Part shown: positions 53,715-62,141 of the stretch, piece after piece
How positions within the stretch are numbered: position 1 is the first letter of the stretch
Layout of the letters: each line of letters starts with the position of its first letter
Source of the DNA: Actinomycetospora sp. NBRC 106375
GTDB lineage: Bacteria > Actinomycetota > Actinomycetes > Mycobacteriales > Pseudonocardiaceae
DNA: 64,000 bases
Direction of reading: 5' to 3'
NCBI RefSeq assembly: GCF_030269665.1
Contig: NZ_BSTS01000010.1
Coordinates: 186,001-250,000, forward strand
Notes under the pieces: generated by a model
Told to the model about the DNA's origin: nothing
The model's database searches: none
The model's input: only the letters and a program-made list of their open reading frames with translations
Translations under genes and position numbers: made by a program

Positions 53715-55688
53715 ATGCGCAAGCCACGCCACGTGCGGATCACCGAGCCCCTCGTGCGGGAGAACGGTGCCCTGCGACCGGCGAGCTGGGACGAGGCGCT
53801 CGAACGCGCGGCGGCGGGTCTGCGCGGGGTGCCGGCCGACGCGTTCGGGATGTTCAGCTGCTCGAAGGCCACCAACGAGATGAACTACGCCGCGGAGAAG
53901 TTCGCGCGGGTGGTGATGGGCAGCAACAACGTCGACAGCTGCAACCGCACTTGACACGCTCCCAGTGTCGTCGGTCTGACGACGGTGTTCGGTGCCGGCG
54001 GCGGCACCTCCGCCTATGTGGAGGCGGAACACGCCGACCTGCTCGTGCTGTGGGGATCCAACGCGCGCGAGACGCACCCGATCTTCTTCCACCACGTGCT
54101 GCAGGGGCTGCGCAACGGGGCACGGCTGTACTCGGTGGATCCGCGCCGCACGTCCACGGCGCACTGGGCGGATGCCTGGCTGGGTCTGGACGTCGGGACC
54201 GACATCGCGCTGGCGAACGCGATCGGTCGCGAGATCATCCACGCGGGCCTGGTCAACCGTGCATTCGTCGACCGCTCGACCACGGGCTTCGACGACTACG
54301 CCGCCACGGTGGAGCCGTACACGCTCGAGCGCGCCGAGGAGATCACTGGCGTGCCGGCGGCGACGATCCGCGAGCTCGCGCACGCCTACGCCCGGGCCGA
54401 CCGCGCCCAGATCTGCTGGACGCTGGGGATCACCGAGCACCACAACGCCGCGGACTACGTGTTCGCCCTGATCAACCTCGCGCTGCTCGCGGGGCACGTC
54501 GGGCGCTACGGGTCGGGTCTGGTGCCGCTGCGCGGGCAGAACAACGTGCAGGGCGGCGGTGACATGGGCTCGATCCCGGCCAAGCTGCCCGGCGGTTACG
54601 ACGTCTTCGACGAGGACGCGCGCGCCCGCTTCGCCGCGGTGTGGGGCAGCGACGACTACCCGCGCGAGCCGGGCATGCACCTCTCGCAGATGTTCGAGGC
54701 GATGGAGCGCGGCGAGCTCAAGGCGCTCTACTGCATCGGGGAGAACCCGGCGGAGTCCGAGGCCAACGCCACCCACGCGCGGCACATGCTGGAGGGCCTG
54801 GACTGCCTGATCGTGCAGGACATCTTCCGCACGGCGACCGCCGAGCTCGCCGACGTCGTGTTCCCGGCGACGGCGGACTGGTGCGAGTACGAGGGCACGG
54901 TCACCAACTCCGAGCGCCGCGTGCAGCGCGTGCGCAAGGCGATCGACCCGCCGGGGCAGGCCCGGCCGGACACCCACATCATCTGCGGGCTGGCCACGGC
55001 GCTGGGCCACGACTGGGGGCAGCCCACGGCCGAGGAGGTCTGGGACGAGCTGCGCTCGGTGTCGCTGAACTGGCACGCGGGCATGAGCTACGCCCGCCTC
55101 GACGAGCTCGGCGGCCTGCAGTGGCCCTGCCCGTCGGAGGACCATCCCGGCACGCCGCTGATGCACGCGCGCCTGTGGGCCGACACCCCTGCCGAGCGCG
55201 GGAAGCCGGCGCCGTTCACCCCGGTCGAGCACGTGGCGCCCGTCGACGCACTCGACGCGGAGTTCCCCATCCGCCTCACGACGGTCCGGGTGCTCGACGC
55301 CTACAACTCCGGGGTGCAGACCGGCGGGTACGCCTCGCCGCTGCGCCGCCGCGAGTCGCTGCGCATCGACGCCTCCGACGCCGCCGGTCTCGGGATCGCC
55401 GACGGCGAGCGGGTGCGGGTCGTCTCGCGGCGCGGAGCGGTCGAGGCGCCGGTGGCGGTCGACCCGTCGCTGCGCCCGGGCCTCGCGTCGTTCACGCCGC
55501 ACTTCACCGAGGAGGTCGACGTCAACGTCCTGACCAACGACGCCTGGGACCCGAAGTCGGGCACCTCGGAGTTCAAGGCCACCGCCGTCCGCGTCGAGAA
55601 GCTGTCCGACCAAGCAGACCGAGCAGACCGAGCCGAACGCGCCGAACGCGCCGAACGAGCCGCCGCGCTGCCCGCGGCAGGAAGCTGA
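53715..55688 (+). CDS. fdhA: Selenocysteine formate dehydrogenase, catalytic subunit (N-terminal Fe-S part separate)
   Basis: A 657-residue molybdopterin enzyme that oxidises formate to CO2. Codon 80 is TGA (53952-53954) inside NNVDSCNRT-U-HAPSVVGL, precisely where formate dehydrogenases carry catalytic Sec or Cys, followed by the conserved His. A SECIS hairpin follows. Downstream: FGAGGGTSAY, LLVLWGSNARETHP, the bis-MGD motifs GQNNVQGGGDMGSIP and CIGENPAESEAN, and a C-terminal MGD domain (NSGVQTGGYASPL). The usual N-terminal [4Fe-4S] domain is absent here and appears in the protein at 57594. ATG has GGAGG upstream. The C-terminus ends in an ERA-repeat tail. Not a pseudogene. Confidence 0.92.
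53952..53983 (+). promoter_or_regulatory. SECIS element and Sec-TGA codon
   Basis: After TGA (53952-53954), a 12-base gap leads to GTCGTC (53967-53972), loop GGTCT (53973-53977), GACGAC (53978-53983). The loop GGTCT and spacing match the E. coli fdhF selenocysteine insertion element that binds SelB. It needs SelA-SelD and the Sec tRNA, none of which are in this window. Confidence 0.88.
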
Positions 55689-55692
55689 TTCC

Positions 55693-57594
55693 TTGGATCT
55701 CCACCTCTCCACCGCCGAGCCCACCGACGTCGAGCGCGAGGCGATCGACGTCGCGTTCGACGTGCTCGCCGACCCGGCGAGCACCGCGGAGGACCGGCCC
55801 ACCCGCACCCACCACGCGGGTCACGACGCCCGCGCGCAGCGCCACCTGCTGCTGCCGGTGCTGCACGCGGTCCACGACGCCGTCGGCTGGATCTCCGAGG
55901 GCGCGCTGAACCACGTCGCCCGCACCCTGTCGGTGCCGCCGGCGGAGATCTACGGGGTGGCGACGTTCTACGCGATGTTCGCCGTCGAGCCCCGCGCACC
56001 GCGGGTCGTGCACGTCTGCGACGACGTCGCCTGCGGGCCCCACGGCGGCGAGGAGATCGCCACGGCGCTCACCGACGCACTGGGCCCCGAGGGCCAGGGC
56101 GAGCAGGCGTGCTGGGTCCGCAGCCCCTGTCTCGGGCTGTGCGAGCGGGCGCCCGCGGTGATGCACCAGCGGGCGGGCGAGCCCGACCTCAGCCAGGCCC
56201 CGGCGTCCCCGGACACGGTGCTCGCGGCCGCGCGGACCGACGACCCCGGGACGGCCGACGAGGCGGACGCGGTCTTCGACGACACCCGGGTCAGCGCACC
56301 CCAGGCCGGTCCCGGCGGCACACTGCCCGAGGGCGGGCCGCTGCGCCTGCTGCGCCGCGTCGGCGTCGTCGACCCGACCAGCCTCGACGACTACCGCGCC
56401 CACGGCGGTTACGCCGCGCTGCGCCGCGCCGTCGACCTCGGGCCCACGCGGGTGATCACCGAGCTGGAGGACTCGTCGCTGACCGGGCGCGGCGGCGCCG
56501 CGTTCCCCACCGGCGTGAAGTGGAAGGGCGTGGCCGGCGCGCCGGAACGCCCGCACTACCTCGTGTGCAACGCCGACGAGTCCGAGCCGGGCACGTTCAA
56601 GGACCGGGTGCTGATGGAGGGCGACCCGTTCGGGCTGGTCGAGGCCATGACGATCGCCGGCTACGTCACCGGCGCGCGCACCGGCTACCTCTACATCCGC
56701 GGCGAGTACCCCCTGGCCACGCGACGGCTGCTCGGGGCGATCGAGGCCGCGCGGGCGCGCGGCTTCCTCGGCGAGGACGTCATGGGCGAGGGCTTCGCCT
56801 TCGACATCGAGCTGCGCCGCGGCGCCGGGGCCTACATCTGCGGCGAGGAGACCGCGCTGCTCGAGTCGATCGAAGGGTTCCGCGGCGAGCCGCGGAACAA
56901 GCCCCCGTTCCCGAGCGTGTCAGGGCTGTTCGGCAAGCCGACCGCGATCAACAACGTCGAGACCCTCTACAACGTGCTGGGCATCCTCGACATCGGCGGC
57001 CAGGCGTTCGCCGAGATCGGCGGCGGGCGCTCCACGGGCACCAAGCTGTTCTGCGTCTCGGGTGCGGTGGGCACGCCCGGGGTCTACGAGGTCGACTTCG
57101 GGACGACGCTCGGCGGGCTGCTCGAGCTCGCCGGGGGCGTGCGCGGGGAGCTGCGCACCGTGCTGCTCGGCGGCGCCGCGGGCGGCTTCGTCATGGAGGA
57201 GAACTTCGACGTCGCGCTGACCCTCGAGGGCACCCGCGACATCGGCGCGACCGTCGGCTCGGGCGTCGTGCTCGTGTTCGACCAGCAGGCCGACCTCACC
57301 GGCACGCTGCGGCGGATCGCGGCGTTCTTCCGCGACGAGTCCTGCGGTCAGTGCGTGCCGTGCCGGGTCGGCACGGTGCGCCAGGAGGAGGCGCTGGCCC
57401 GCCTCGAGCGGGACACGCCGATCGGCTCGCGCGAGACCGAGATCGCCCTGCTTGACGACCTGGCCCGCGTCATGCGCGACGCCTCCATCTGCGGGCTCGG
57501 CCAGACCGCGCCCGCCGCGATCACCTCGGCCCTGCAGCTCGGGCTGCTCGACCGACCCGACGCCCGTTCCCCCAACGGCAAGGTGCCCCACTGA
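55693..57594 (+). CDS. NuoE-NuoF fusion, NADH-binding subunit of formate dehydrogenase
   Basis: A 633-residue protein that fuses two parts. Residues 1-160 are NuoE-like with a [2Fe-2S] site (CDDVACG and SPCLGLC). Residues 200-625 are NuoF-like: FMN/NAD loops TGRGGAAFPTGVKWK, NADESEPGTFKDR, GAGAYICGEETALLESIEG, and the [4Fe-4S] motif SCGQCVPC with a further CGLG cysteine. It passes electrons from formate to NAD+. TTG start 4 bases after the catalytic gene, so the operon is tight. Length suits a fused FdsG-FdsB pair. Confidence 0.9.
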   Translation: MDLHLSTAEPTDVEREAIDVAFDVLADPASTAEDRPTRTHHAGHDARAQRHLLLPVLHAVHDAVGWISEGALNHVARTLSVPPAEIYGVATFYAMFAVEPRAPRVVHVCDDVACGPHGGEEIATALTDALGPEGQGEQACWVRSPCLGLCERAPAVMHQRAGEPDLSQAPASPDTVLAAARTDDPGTADEADAVFDDTRVSAPQAGPGGTLPEGGPLRLLRRVGVVDPTSLDDYRAHGGYAALRRAVDLGPTRVITELEDSSLTGRGGAAFPTGVKWKGVAGAPERPHYLVCNADESEPGTFKDRVLMEGDPFGLVEAMTIAGYVTGARTGYLYIRGEYPLATRRLLGAIEAARARGFLGEDVMGEGFAFDIELRRGAGAYICGEETALLESIEGFRGEPRNKPPFPSVSGLFGKPTAINNVETLYNVLGILDIGGQAFAEIGGGRSTGTKLFCVSGAVGTPGVYEVDFGTTLGGLLELAGGVRGELRTVLLGGAAGGFVMEENFDVALTLEGTRDIGATVGSGVVLVFDQQADLTGTLRRIAAFFRDESCGQCVPCRVGTVRQEEALARLERDTPIGSRETEIALLDDLARVMRDASICGLGQTAPAAITSALQLGLLDRPDARSPNGKVPH

Positions 57595-58772
57595 TGACCA
57601 CCACCAGCGGCAAGGGACCGGCCCCGGCCGGCAGTGGGTCCGCCGCGCCCGTGGGCGAGACGATCGACGGCGCGGACGAGGCCGTCGGGGGCGCGGCCGT
57701 CGGCGGCGACGGGAGCGGCCCGCCCCCGGGCGAGCGCACCGACGGCGACACCCACCCCCACACGGCGGTCGGCCCGACGGTCGTCGACCCCGCCGCGCCG
57801 GGCCACAAGCCCGAGGAGCGCCTGCGCACCGGCACGGTGATGCTCGGCCAGATCCAGCGTCGGGTCAGTGTCGAGCTCGACGGCCGCGAGGTCCGTGTGC
57901 CGGAGGGGACGACGATCCTCGGCGCGCTGCACGACGAGGGCACCCCGCAGCAGGCCGACACGCCGACGCTGTGCTGGGCGCCGAACATGGACCCCATCAA
58001 CGCCTGCCGGGTCTGCGTGGTCGAGGTCGAGGGCTCGCGAACGCTGGTGCCGTCGTGCGCGCGCAAGTGCGAGGACGGCATGAAGGTCCGCACCGACACC
58101 GAGAAGGTGCGGCACAGCCGGCGCATGGTCCTCGAGCTGCTGACCTCGTCGGTGGACATGGACCGCGCCAGCGGTGACGTCCAGCGCTGGATCGGCGAGT
58201 ACGGGGTCGACACCAGCCGCTACGGCCCGCCCGCCGCGCCGGCTGCCGCGGGCGAGCGCGACCGTCGCCACCCGGGCCACCACCACCTGCCCGACGGGGC
58301 CACCGCCGCCACCGTCGCGCAGCCCGTGAAGGTCGACAACGAGCTCTACGTGCGCGACTACTCGCGCTGCATCATGTGCTACAAGTGCGTCAACGCCTGC
58401 GGCACCGACGCGCAGTTCACCTTCGCGATCGCCGCGGCCGGGCGCGGGTTCGACGCCCGGATCGCCACCGAGTTCGACACCCCGCTGCCCGACTCGGCCT
58501 GCGTCTACTGCGGCAACTGCATCGGGGTCTGCCCCACCGGTGCGCTGATCTCCCGCGAGGAGTACGAGCTGCGCGAGGCCGGCGACTGGCACCCCGAGGA
58601 CGAGACGGTCACGACGACGATCTGCTCGTTCTGCGGCGTCGGCTGCAACCTCGAGCTGCACGTCCAGCAGAACCGCATCGTCAACGTGTCCAGCCCGTCC
58701 GACCACTCCGTGACCCACGGGCACCTCTGCATCAAGGGACGCTTCGGGTTCCAGCACGTGCAGAACCTCTGA
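57594..58772 (+). CDS. Iron-sulfur subunit carrying the N-terminal part of the formate dehydrogenase alpha chain
   Basis: A 392-residue protein. Residues 90-175 form a [2Fe-2S] ferredoxin-like domain (TLCWAPNMDPINACRVCVVEVEG, PSCARKC). A NuoG-type His-Cys region and two [4Fe-4S] ferredoxin motifs follow (CIMCYKCVNAC, CVYCGNCIGVCPTG). It ends in the [4Fe-4S] Mo-enzyme N-terminal domain: TTICSFCGVGCNLELHV and GHLCIKGRFGFQHVQNL. In other species this region is fused to the catalytic chain, which here starts at 53715 with RKPRHVRITEPLVRENG. ATG overlaps the previous stop by 1 base. The 80 N-terminal residues are low-complexity. Confidence 0.88.
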   Translation: MTTTSGKGPAPAGSGSAAPVGETIDGADEAVGGAAVGGDGSGPPPGERTDGDTHPHTAVGPTVVDPAAPGHKPEERLRTGTVMLGQIQRRVSVELDGREVRVPEGTTILGALHDEGTPQQADTPTLCWAPNMDPINACRVCVVEVEGSRTLVPSCARKCEDGMKVRTDTEKVRHSRRMVLELLTSSVDMDRASGDVQRWIGEYGVDTSRYGPPAAPAAAGERDRRHPGHHHLPDGATAATVAQPVKVDNELYVRDYSRCIMCYKCVNACGTDAQFTFAIAAAGRGFDARIATEFDTPLPDSACVYCGNCIGVCPTGALISREEYELREAGDWHPEDETVTTTICSFCGVGCNLELHVQQNRIVNVSSPSDHSVTHGHLCIKGRFGFQHVQNL

Positions 58773-58944
58773 CGGTCCCGCCCGGCGCTGGACCGCTCAG
58801 GGTCATCACCGAACGCGAACGGCCGAACACGCCCCGCCATCGGGCGCCAAGGCGGTGGGGGACCTTCTCGCCCGGGCACCCGCCTGATGAGGTGTGCGCA
58901 ACCGAGGCCCGCTCGATGCGGTGTCTCGACGAAGGGAGTCCGCC

Positions 58945-59181
58945 GTGGCGAGCACGAAGAGCAGCAAGCGGGACCGGACGGCCGAGGTGGTGCAGGGTCT
59001 GCACCAGCTGGTCGAGGCCGGTCGGGTGGACGACGTCGAGGCGGTGCTCACGACGCTGATCGAGAGCGAGCCCGTCGAGGACCCGACCGTCGAGGAGCGC
59101 GAGACGCGGTCCTACGCCGAGGGGATGCGCGACGGGCTGGCGCTGGCCCGACGGGCCCACGACGCCACCGAGCACGGCTGA
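58945..59181 (+). CDS. Small hypothetical protein, 78 aa
   Basis: An acidic helical protein: STKSSKRDRTAEVVQGLHQLVEAGRVDDVEAVLTTLIESEPVEDPTVEERETRSYAEGMRDGLALARRAHDATEHG. GTG at 58945 has GAAGGGAG upstream. No family recognised. It opens a short run with the membrane protein at 59237. Confidence 0.58.
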   Translation: MASTKSSKRDRTAEVVQGLHQLVEAGRVDDVEAVLTTLIESEPVEDPTVEERETRSYAEGMRDGLALARRAHDATEHG

Positions 59182-59236
59182 CCCCGGCACCCCGCCATCC
59201 CCCGCGACAGCACCCCGACACCACCGAGGAGCACCC

Positions 59237-59659
59237 ATGACGGCTGCGGCCGCGTCCGTTCAGGAGGTCGGCGGGCCGGCGGCAGCGTCCGCCGGCGTCG
59301 CCGGCACGGCGGCACCACCGTCCGCGGGGGAACGCCTCCAGCGCCTCGCGGTCGTCCTGATCGACCGGCTGGCCGCCGTGGCCGCGGACAAGGTCGAGGA
59401 CTTCGCCGGCCGGCTGGAGGAGCTGAAGGCCAACGGCGGCGTCGGGTTGAACGCCCTGCTGGCCGGCGGGCTCGCGAAGCTGCAGGGCCAGAACCCGGTG
59501 TGGGCCGCGATCAAGGGCGCGGTCGGGGCCATGAGCACGACCACCAAGGTGCTGGTGGCGCTGCTGCTGATCCTCGTCGCGGTGCTGTCGCCGGTCGCGC
59601 TGCTCGTGCTCGCGCTGGTCCTGCTCGTGGCCGCGATCGTCGGCGCCGTGACGGGCTGA
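59237..59659 (+). CDS. Small membrane protein with two C-terminal helices
   Basis: A 140-residue protein. Ala-rich disordered start, amphipathic helix LAVVLIDRLAAVAADKVEDFAGRLEEL, then membrane segments VLVALLLILVAVLSPVALLVLALVLLVAAIVGAV (about 105-138). ATG follows GAGGAG. No family recognised. Its last 149 bases overlap an antisense frame. Confidence 0.6.
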   Translation: MTAAAASVQEVGGPAAASAGVAGTAAPPSAGERLQRLAVVLIDRLAAVAADKVEDFAGRLEELKANGGVGLNALLAGGLAKLQGQNPVWAAIKGAVGAMSTTTKVLVALLLILVAVLSPVALLVLALVLLVAAIVGAVTG

Positions 59660-60014
59660 TCAGGTGCCCTCGGTGGCGGCGGTCGCCGCGACCGACTGGG
59701 CCGATGGTGAACAGCGGCAGGCCGGAGATCTCCACGCCGTCGGAGCTCTCGATGGGTCGGGAGAACGCGAAGCTGATGTTCTTCGCCGGTCCCTGGCCCA
59801 CGTTCTCGACCGCGAGGCTCAGCGCCCGCGTCCCGTGGTCGAACTCGTCGTGCACGGCGACGACCGGCCGGCCGGCGGCCAGGAACTCCTGGCGCACCTC
59901 CCGGACCGACTCCCGGGCGGCGCGCAGCTGGAACCAGATCACCACGATGAACGCGGCGTAGAGCAGCGGCGAGAGCGTCTGCGCGACGCTCGCGATGTCC
60001 TGGAGCACCGTCAC
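59511..60014 (-). CDS. Hypothetical membrane protein, C-terminus probably frameshifted
   Basis: From a GTG at 60014 (or 60008, with better ribosome spacing to GGAGG), residues 12-30 form one membrane helix. PVVAVHDEFDHGTRALSLAVENVGQGPAKNISFAFSRPI then resembles bacterial membrane proteins with a small beta domain. After about residue 103 (GLPLFTIGPVG) the sequence becomes Arg/Pro/Ala-rich and overlaps the membrane gene on the other strand, so the end is probably not native. It may be a truncated copy. Confidence 0.45.
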   Translation of the reverse strand: MTVLQDIASVAQTLSPLLYAAFIVVIWFQLRAARESVREVRQEFLAAGRPVVAVHDEFDHGTRALSLAVENVGQGPAKNISFAFSRPIESSDGVEISGLPLFTIGPVGRGDRRHRGHLISPSRRRRSRPRAGPARARAARPATAPRRGSAAAPPAPWWSCSWPRPRP

Positions 60015-60082
60015 CTCCGGGGGTGGAGACGCGGACGGCCGGACCCCGACGAGGGGGCCCGGCCGGGCGCGCGTGGGTCCGC

Positions 60083-61051
60083 TCAGCGGACGCCGGCGAC
60101 CTCCTGGGCCAGCGCGGCGTGCCGCGTCTGCGCGGCGGAGACGACGCCGGAGCGGTTCTTGTTCGCCTCCTCGTAGACGATGACCTTGTTCAGGTCCTCG
60201 ACCTCGTCGAGCTGCTTGATCTTCGACACGGCGTCGTTGACGCCCAGGCCGTCGTAGTCGCGGATCGGGAGCTCCGAGGCCTGGAGCGCCCCGAGCCGGG
60301 TGCGCGCCTCGTGCAGGGCGTCCGCGGCCGCGGTGTTGCCCTCGCGGCGGCTGACCTGCTCGGCGCGGTTCAGCGCGGCGTCGCGGCCGGTGGTCACGAC
60401 GTCGCGGGCGTCCTCACCGAGACGGGCGGCGCGTCCAGCCGTGTCGGTGACGACGGCGCGGACCTGGTCGCCGCGCTGCTGCAGGCGGGCCGCCCAGCGG
60501 CTGACCTGCTCGCGGGCGAAGTCGACCGGCAGCCGCACGGCGCGCGAGGCGCCGCCGATGACCATCTGCACCGGCGTCGGCTGGATGGCCGGCGGGCCGC
60601 CGAGGGCGTGCTCGGCGAGCACGGTGGTCAGCCACGCGATGGTGGCGCTGTGGGCCTTCTCGAGCCGGTCGGCCAGCGAGCGCACGCCGGTGTCCTTCGC
60701 TGACTCGGCGAGGCTGCGCAGGTACACCGCGCGGTCGCGGAGCTGATGCTCCAGCGTCAGGTCGCCGAGCAGCGCGTCGTCGACCGGGCCGGCCTGCTCG
60801 ACCGTGCTCTTGACGACCGCCCCGACGCGGCCCACCAGCGGGGACACGACGTCGGCGACGCCCCCGAGCCGCTGCAGCTCGCGCGTGATCTCCTCGGTCC
60901 GCCGCTCGGCGTTCCGGGCGTTCTCGGTCAGCTCCTTGCGCACCGCCTCGGTGCGGGCCTGGGCGACGCGGATGCGGGCGACCTGGATCTCGGCCTGCGT
61001 CAGCTGCAGCATCGCGCGGAGCTGGGCGATCATGTCGGTCTTCGTGCTCAT
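60083..61051 (-). CDS. Helical protein with LPI-R-DYD C-terminal domain
   Basis: A 322-residue helical, Ala- and Arg-rich protein. N-terminal helices (MIAQLRAMLQLTQAEIQVARIRVAQARTEAVRKEL), a middle domain with repeated heptads, then the C-terminal domain ELPIRDYDGLGVNDAVSKIKQLDEVEDLNKVIVYEEANKNRSGV, shared with the protein at 52993. The overall build suits a phasin-like or envelope coat protein. ATG at 61051 follows GGGGAGAAGT. Function unproven. Confidence 0.72.
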   Translation of the reverse strand: MSTKTDMIAQLRAMLQLTQAEIQVARIRVAQARTEAVRKELTENARNAERRTEEITRELQRLGGVADVVSPLVGRVGAVVKSTVEQAGPVDDALLGDLTLEHQLRDRAVYLRSLAESAKDTGVRSLADRLEKAHSATIAWLTTVLAEHALGGPPAIQPTPVQMVIGGASRAVRLPVDFAREQVSRWAARLQQRGDQVRAVVTDTAGRAARLGEDARDVVTTGRDAALNRAEQVSRREGNTAAADALHEARTRLGALQASELPIRDYDGLGVNDAVSKIKQLDEVEDLNKVIVYEEANKNRSGVVSAAQTRHAALAQEVAGVR

Positions 61052-61202
61052 ACTTCTCCCCTGCTGGGTGGATGGCGAAGTGGCTCGCCGCGGGGACGGC
61101 CGCGGCGGATGTCGTGCCGGCCTCCCGGCCGGAAGTCCCCGGCTACCCACGGGTCGCCGCCGCCTATTCGTCGTCGGCCGGATCGCTCCGTGCGCTGGGG
61201 CG

Positions 61203-61916
61203 TCAGGCCGGTGCCTGGGCCCGGACCACGACGAGCTGCTCGGTGCGCTGGTCGGGCCGGGCGAGCCCACGCTCCTGCAGCAGCGCGCTGCGCGCCGTCA
61301 GCACCGGGCCGTACGGGTGCTCGTGACGGGCGACGACCTCGGCCGTGAGCCCCCGCTCCTCCAGCCGGCGGACGGTGAGCTCCGGATCGTTGAACGCCGA
61401 GTGCACGACGAGCAGGCGCCCGCCCGCGGTCAGGACACGCGGCGCCTCGTCGCACACGCGGTCGAGCACGGCGCGCCCGTCGCGGCCGCCGTCGAACGCC
61501 CGGGCGAGACCGTGGTCGGGCAGCTCGTCGGTCTCGGCCGGGACGTAGGGCGGGTTGGAGACCACCAGGTCGAACCGCTCCCCCGCCACCGGCGCCGTCA
61601 GGTCCCCGCGGCGCACCCGGACCCGACGGCCGTGGCGGACGGCGTTGATCCGGGTCGAGAGCAGGGCGCGCCGCGAGAGGTCGACCGCGGTGACCTCGGT
61701 GCACGGCACGCCGGCCGCGACCACCGACAGCGCGCCGGCGCCCGCACCGAGCTCGAGCACGCGGCAGGACCGGCCCGGCCCGCAGCCGTGGTCGGTGAGC
61801 TCGGCGCGCAGGACGTCGGCGAGCAGCCACGTGTCGCGCTGGACGGGGTAGACACCCGGCACGCGGAACACGCGGTGGTGGGGGCGAACGGCGGGCTGGG
61901 GCGCGACGGCGGTCAT
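61203..61916 (-). CDS. HemK/PrmC-type class I methyltransferase
   Basis: A 237-residue protein. SAM site: VLELGAGAGALSVVAA (motif I), VTAVDLSRRALLSTRINA, and the catalytic NPPY in LVVSNPPYVPAETDELPDH, followed by RAVLDRVCDEAPRVLTAGGRLLVVHSAFND. NPPY marks N-methyltransferases that act on a Gln/Asn amide or an exocyclic amine; this is the shorter actinobacterial group without an N-terminal helical domain. ATG at 61916 follows GAGGAG. Substrate unknown. Confidence 0.86.
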   Translation of the reverse strand: MTAVAPQPAVRPHHRVFRVPGVYPVQRDTWLLADVLRAELTDHGCGPGRSCRVLELGAGAGALSVVAAGVPCTEVTAVDLSRRALLSTRINAVRHGRRVRVRRGDLTAPVAGERFDLVVSNPPYVPAETDELPDHGLARAFDGGRDGRAVLDRVCDEAPRVLTAGGRLLVVHSAFNDPELTVRRLEERGLTAEVVARHEHPYGPVLTARSALLQERGLARPDQRTEQLVVVRAQAPA

Positions 61917-62141
61917 GGGACTCCTCGGCTCGGTGGTGACGAGTCGGGTCGCAGGCACCGGCAGCGGCGGATTCGACCTCGGCGTCGACCCGGGGCAGGC
62001 GTTACCCGCCCGCACCGCTCCGGGAGCCCGCGGGGCCGCGTCACGGATCTCACGTGCGGGGAGGCGCTGGGGCGGCGACCCGATCGGGTACCAGGTCGGC
62101 CGCCCAGCGGTCCGACGTCAGCGACACCGAAGGAGCCCTCC

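Noticed and set aside
53715-53985. Formate dehydrogenase gene broken by a nonsense mutation
   Set aside because: The TGA falls exactly at the Sec/Cys catalytic position, the frame continues without shift, and a SECIS hairpin with a GGTCT loop follows at the right distance.
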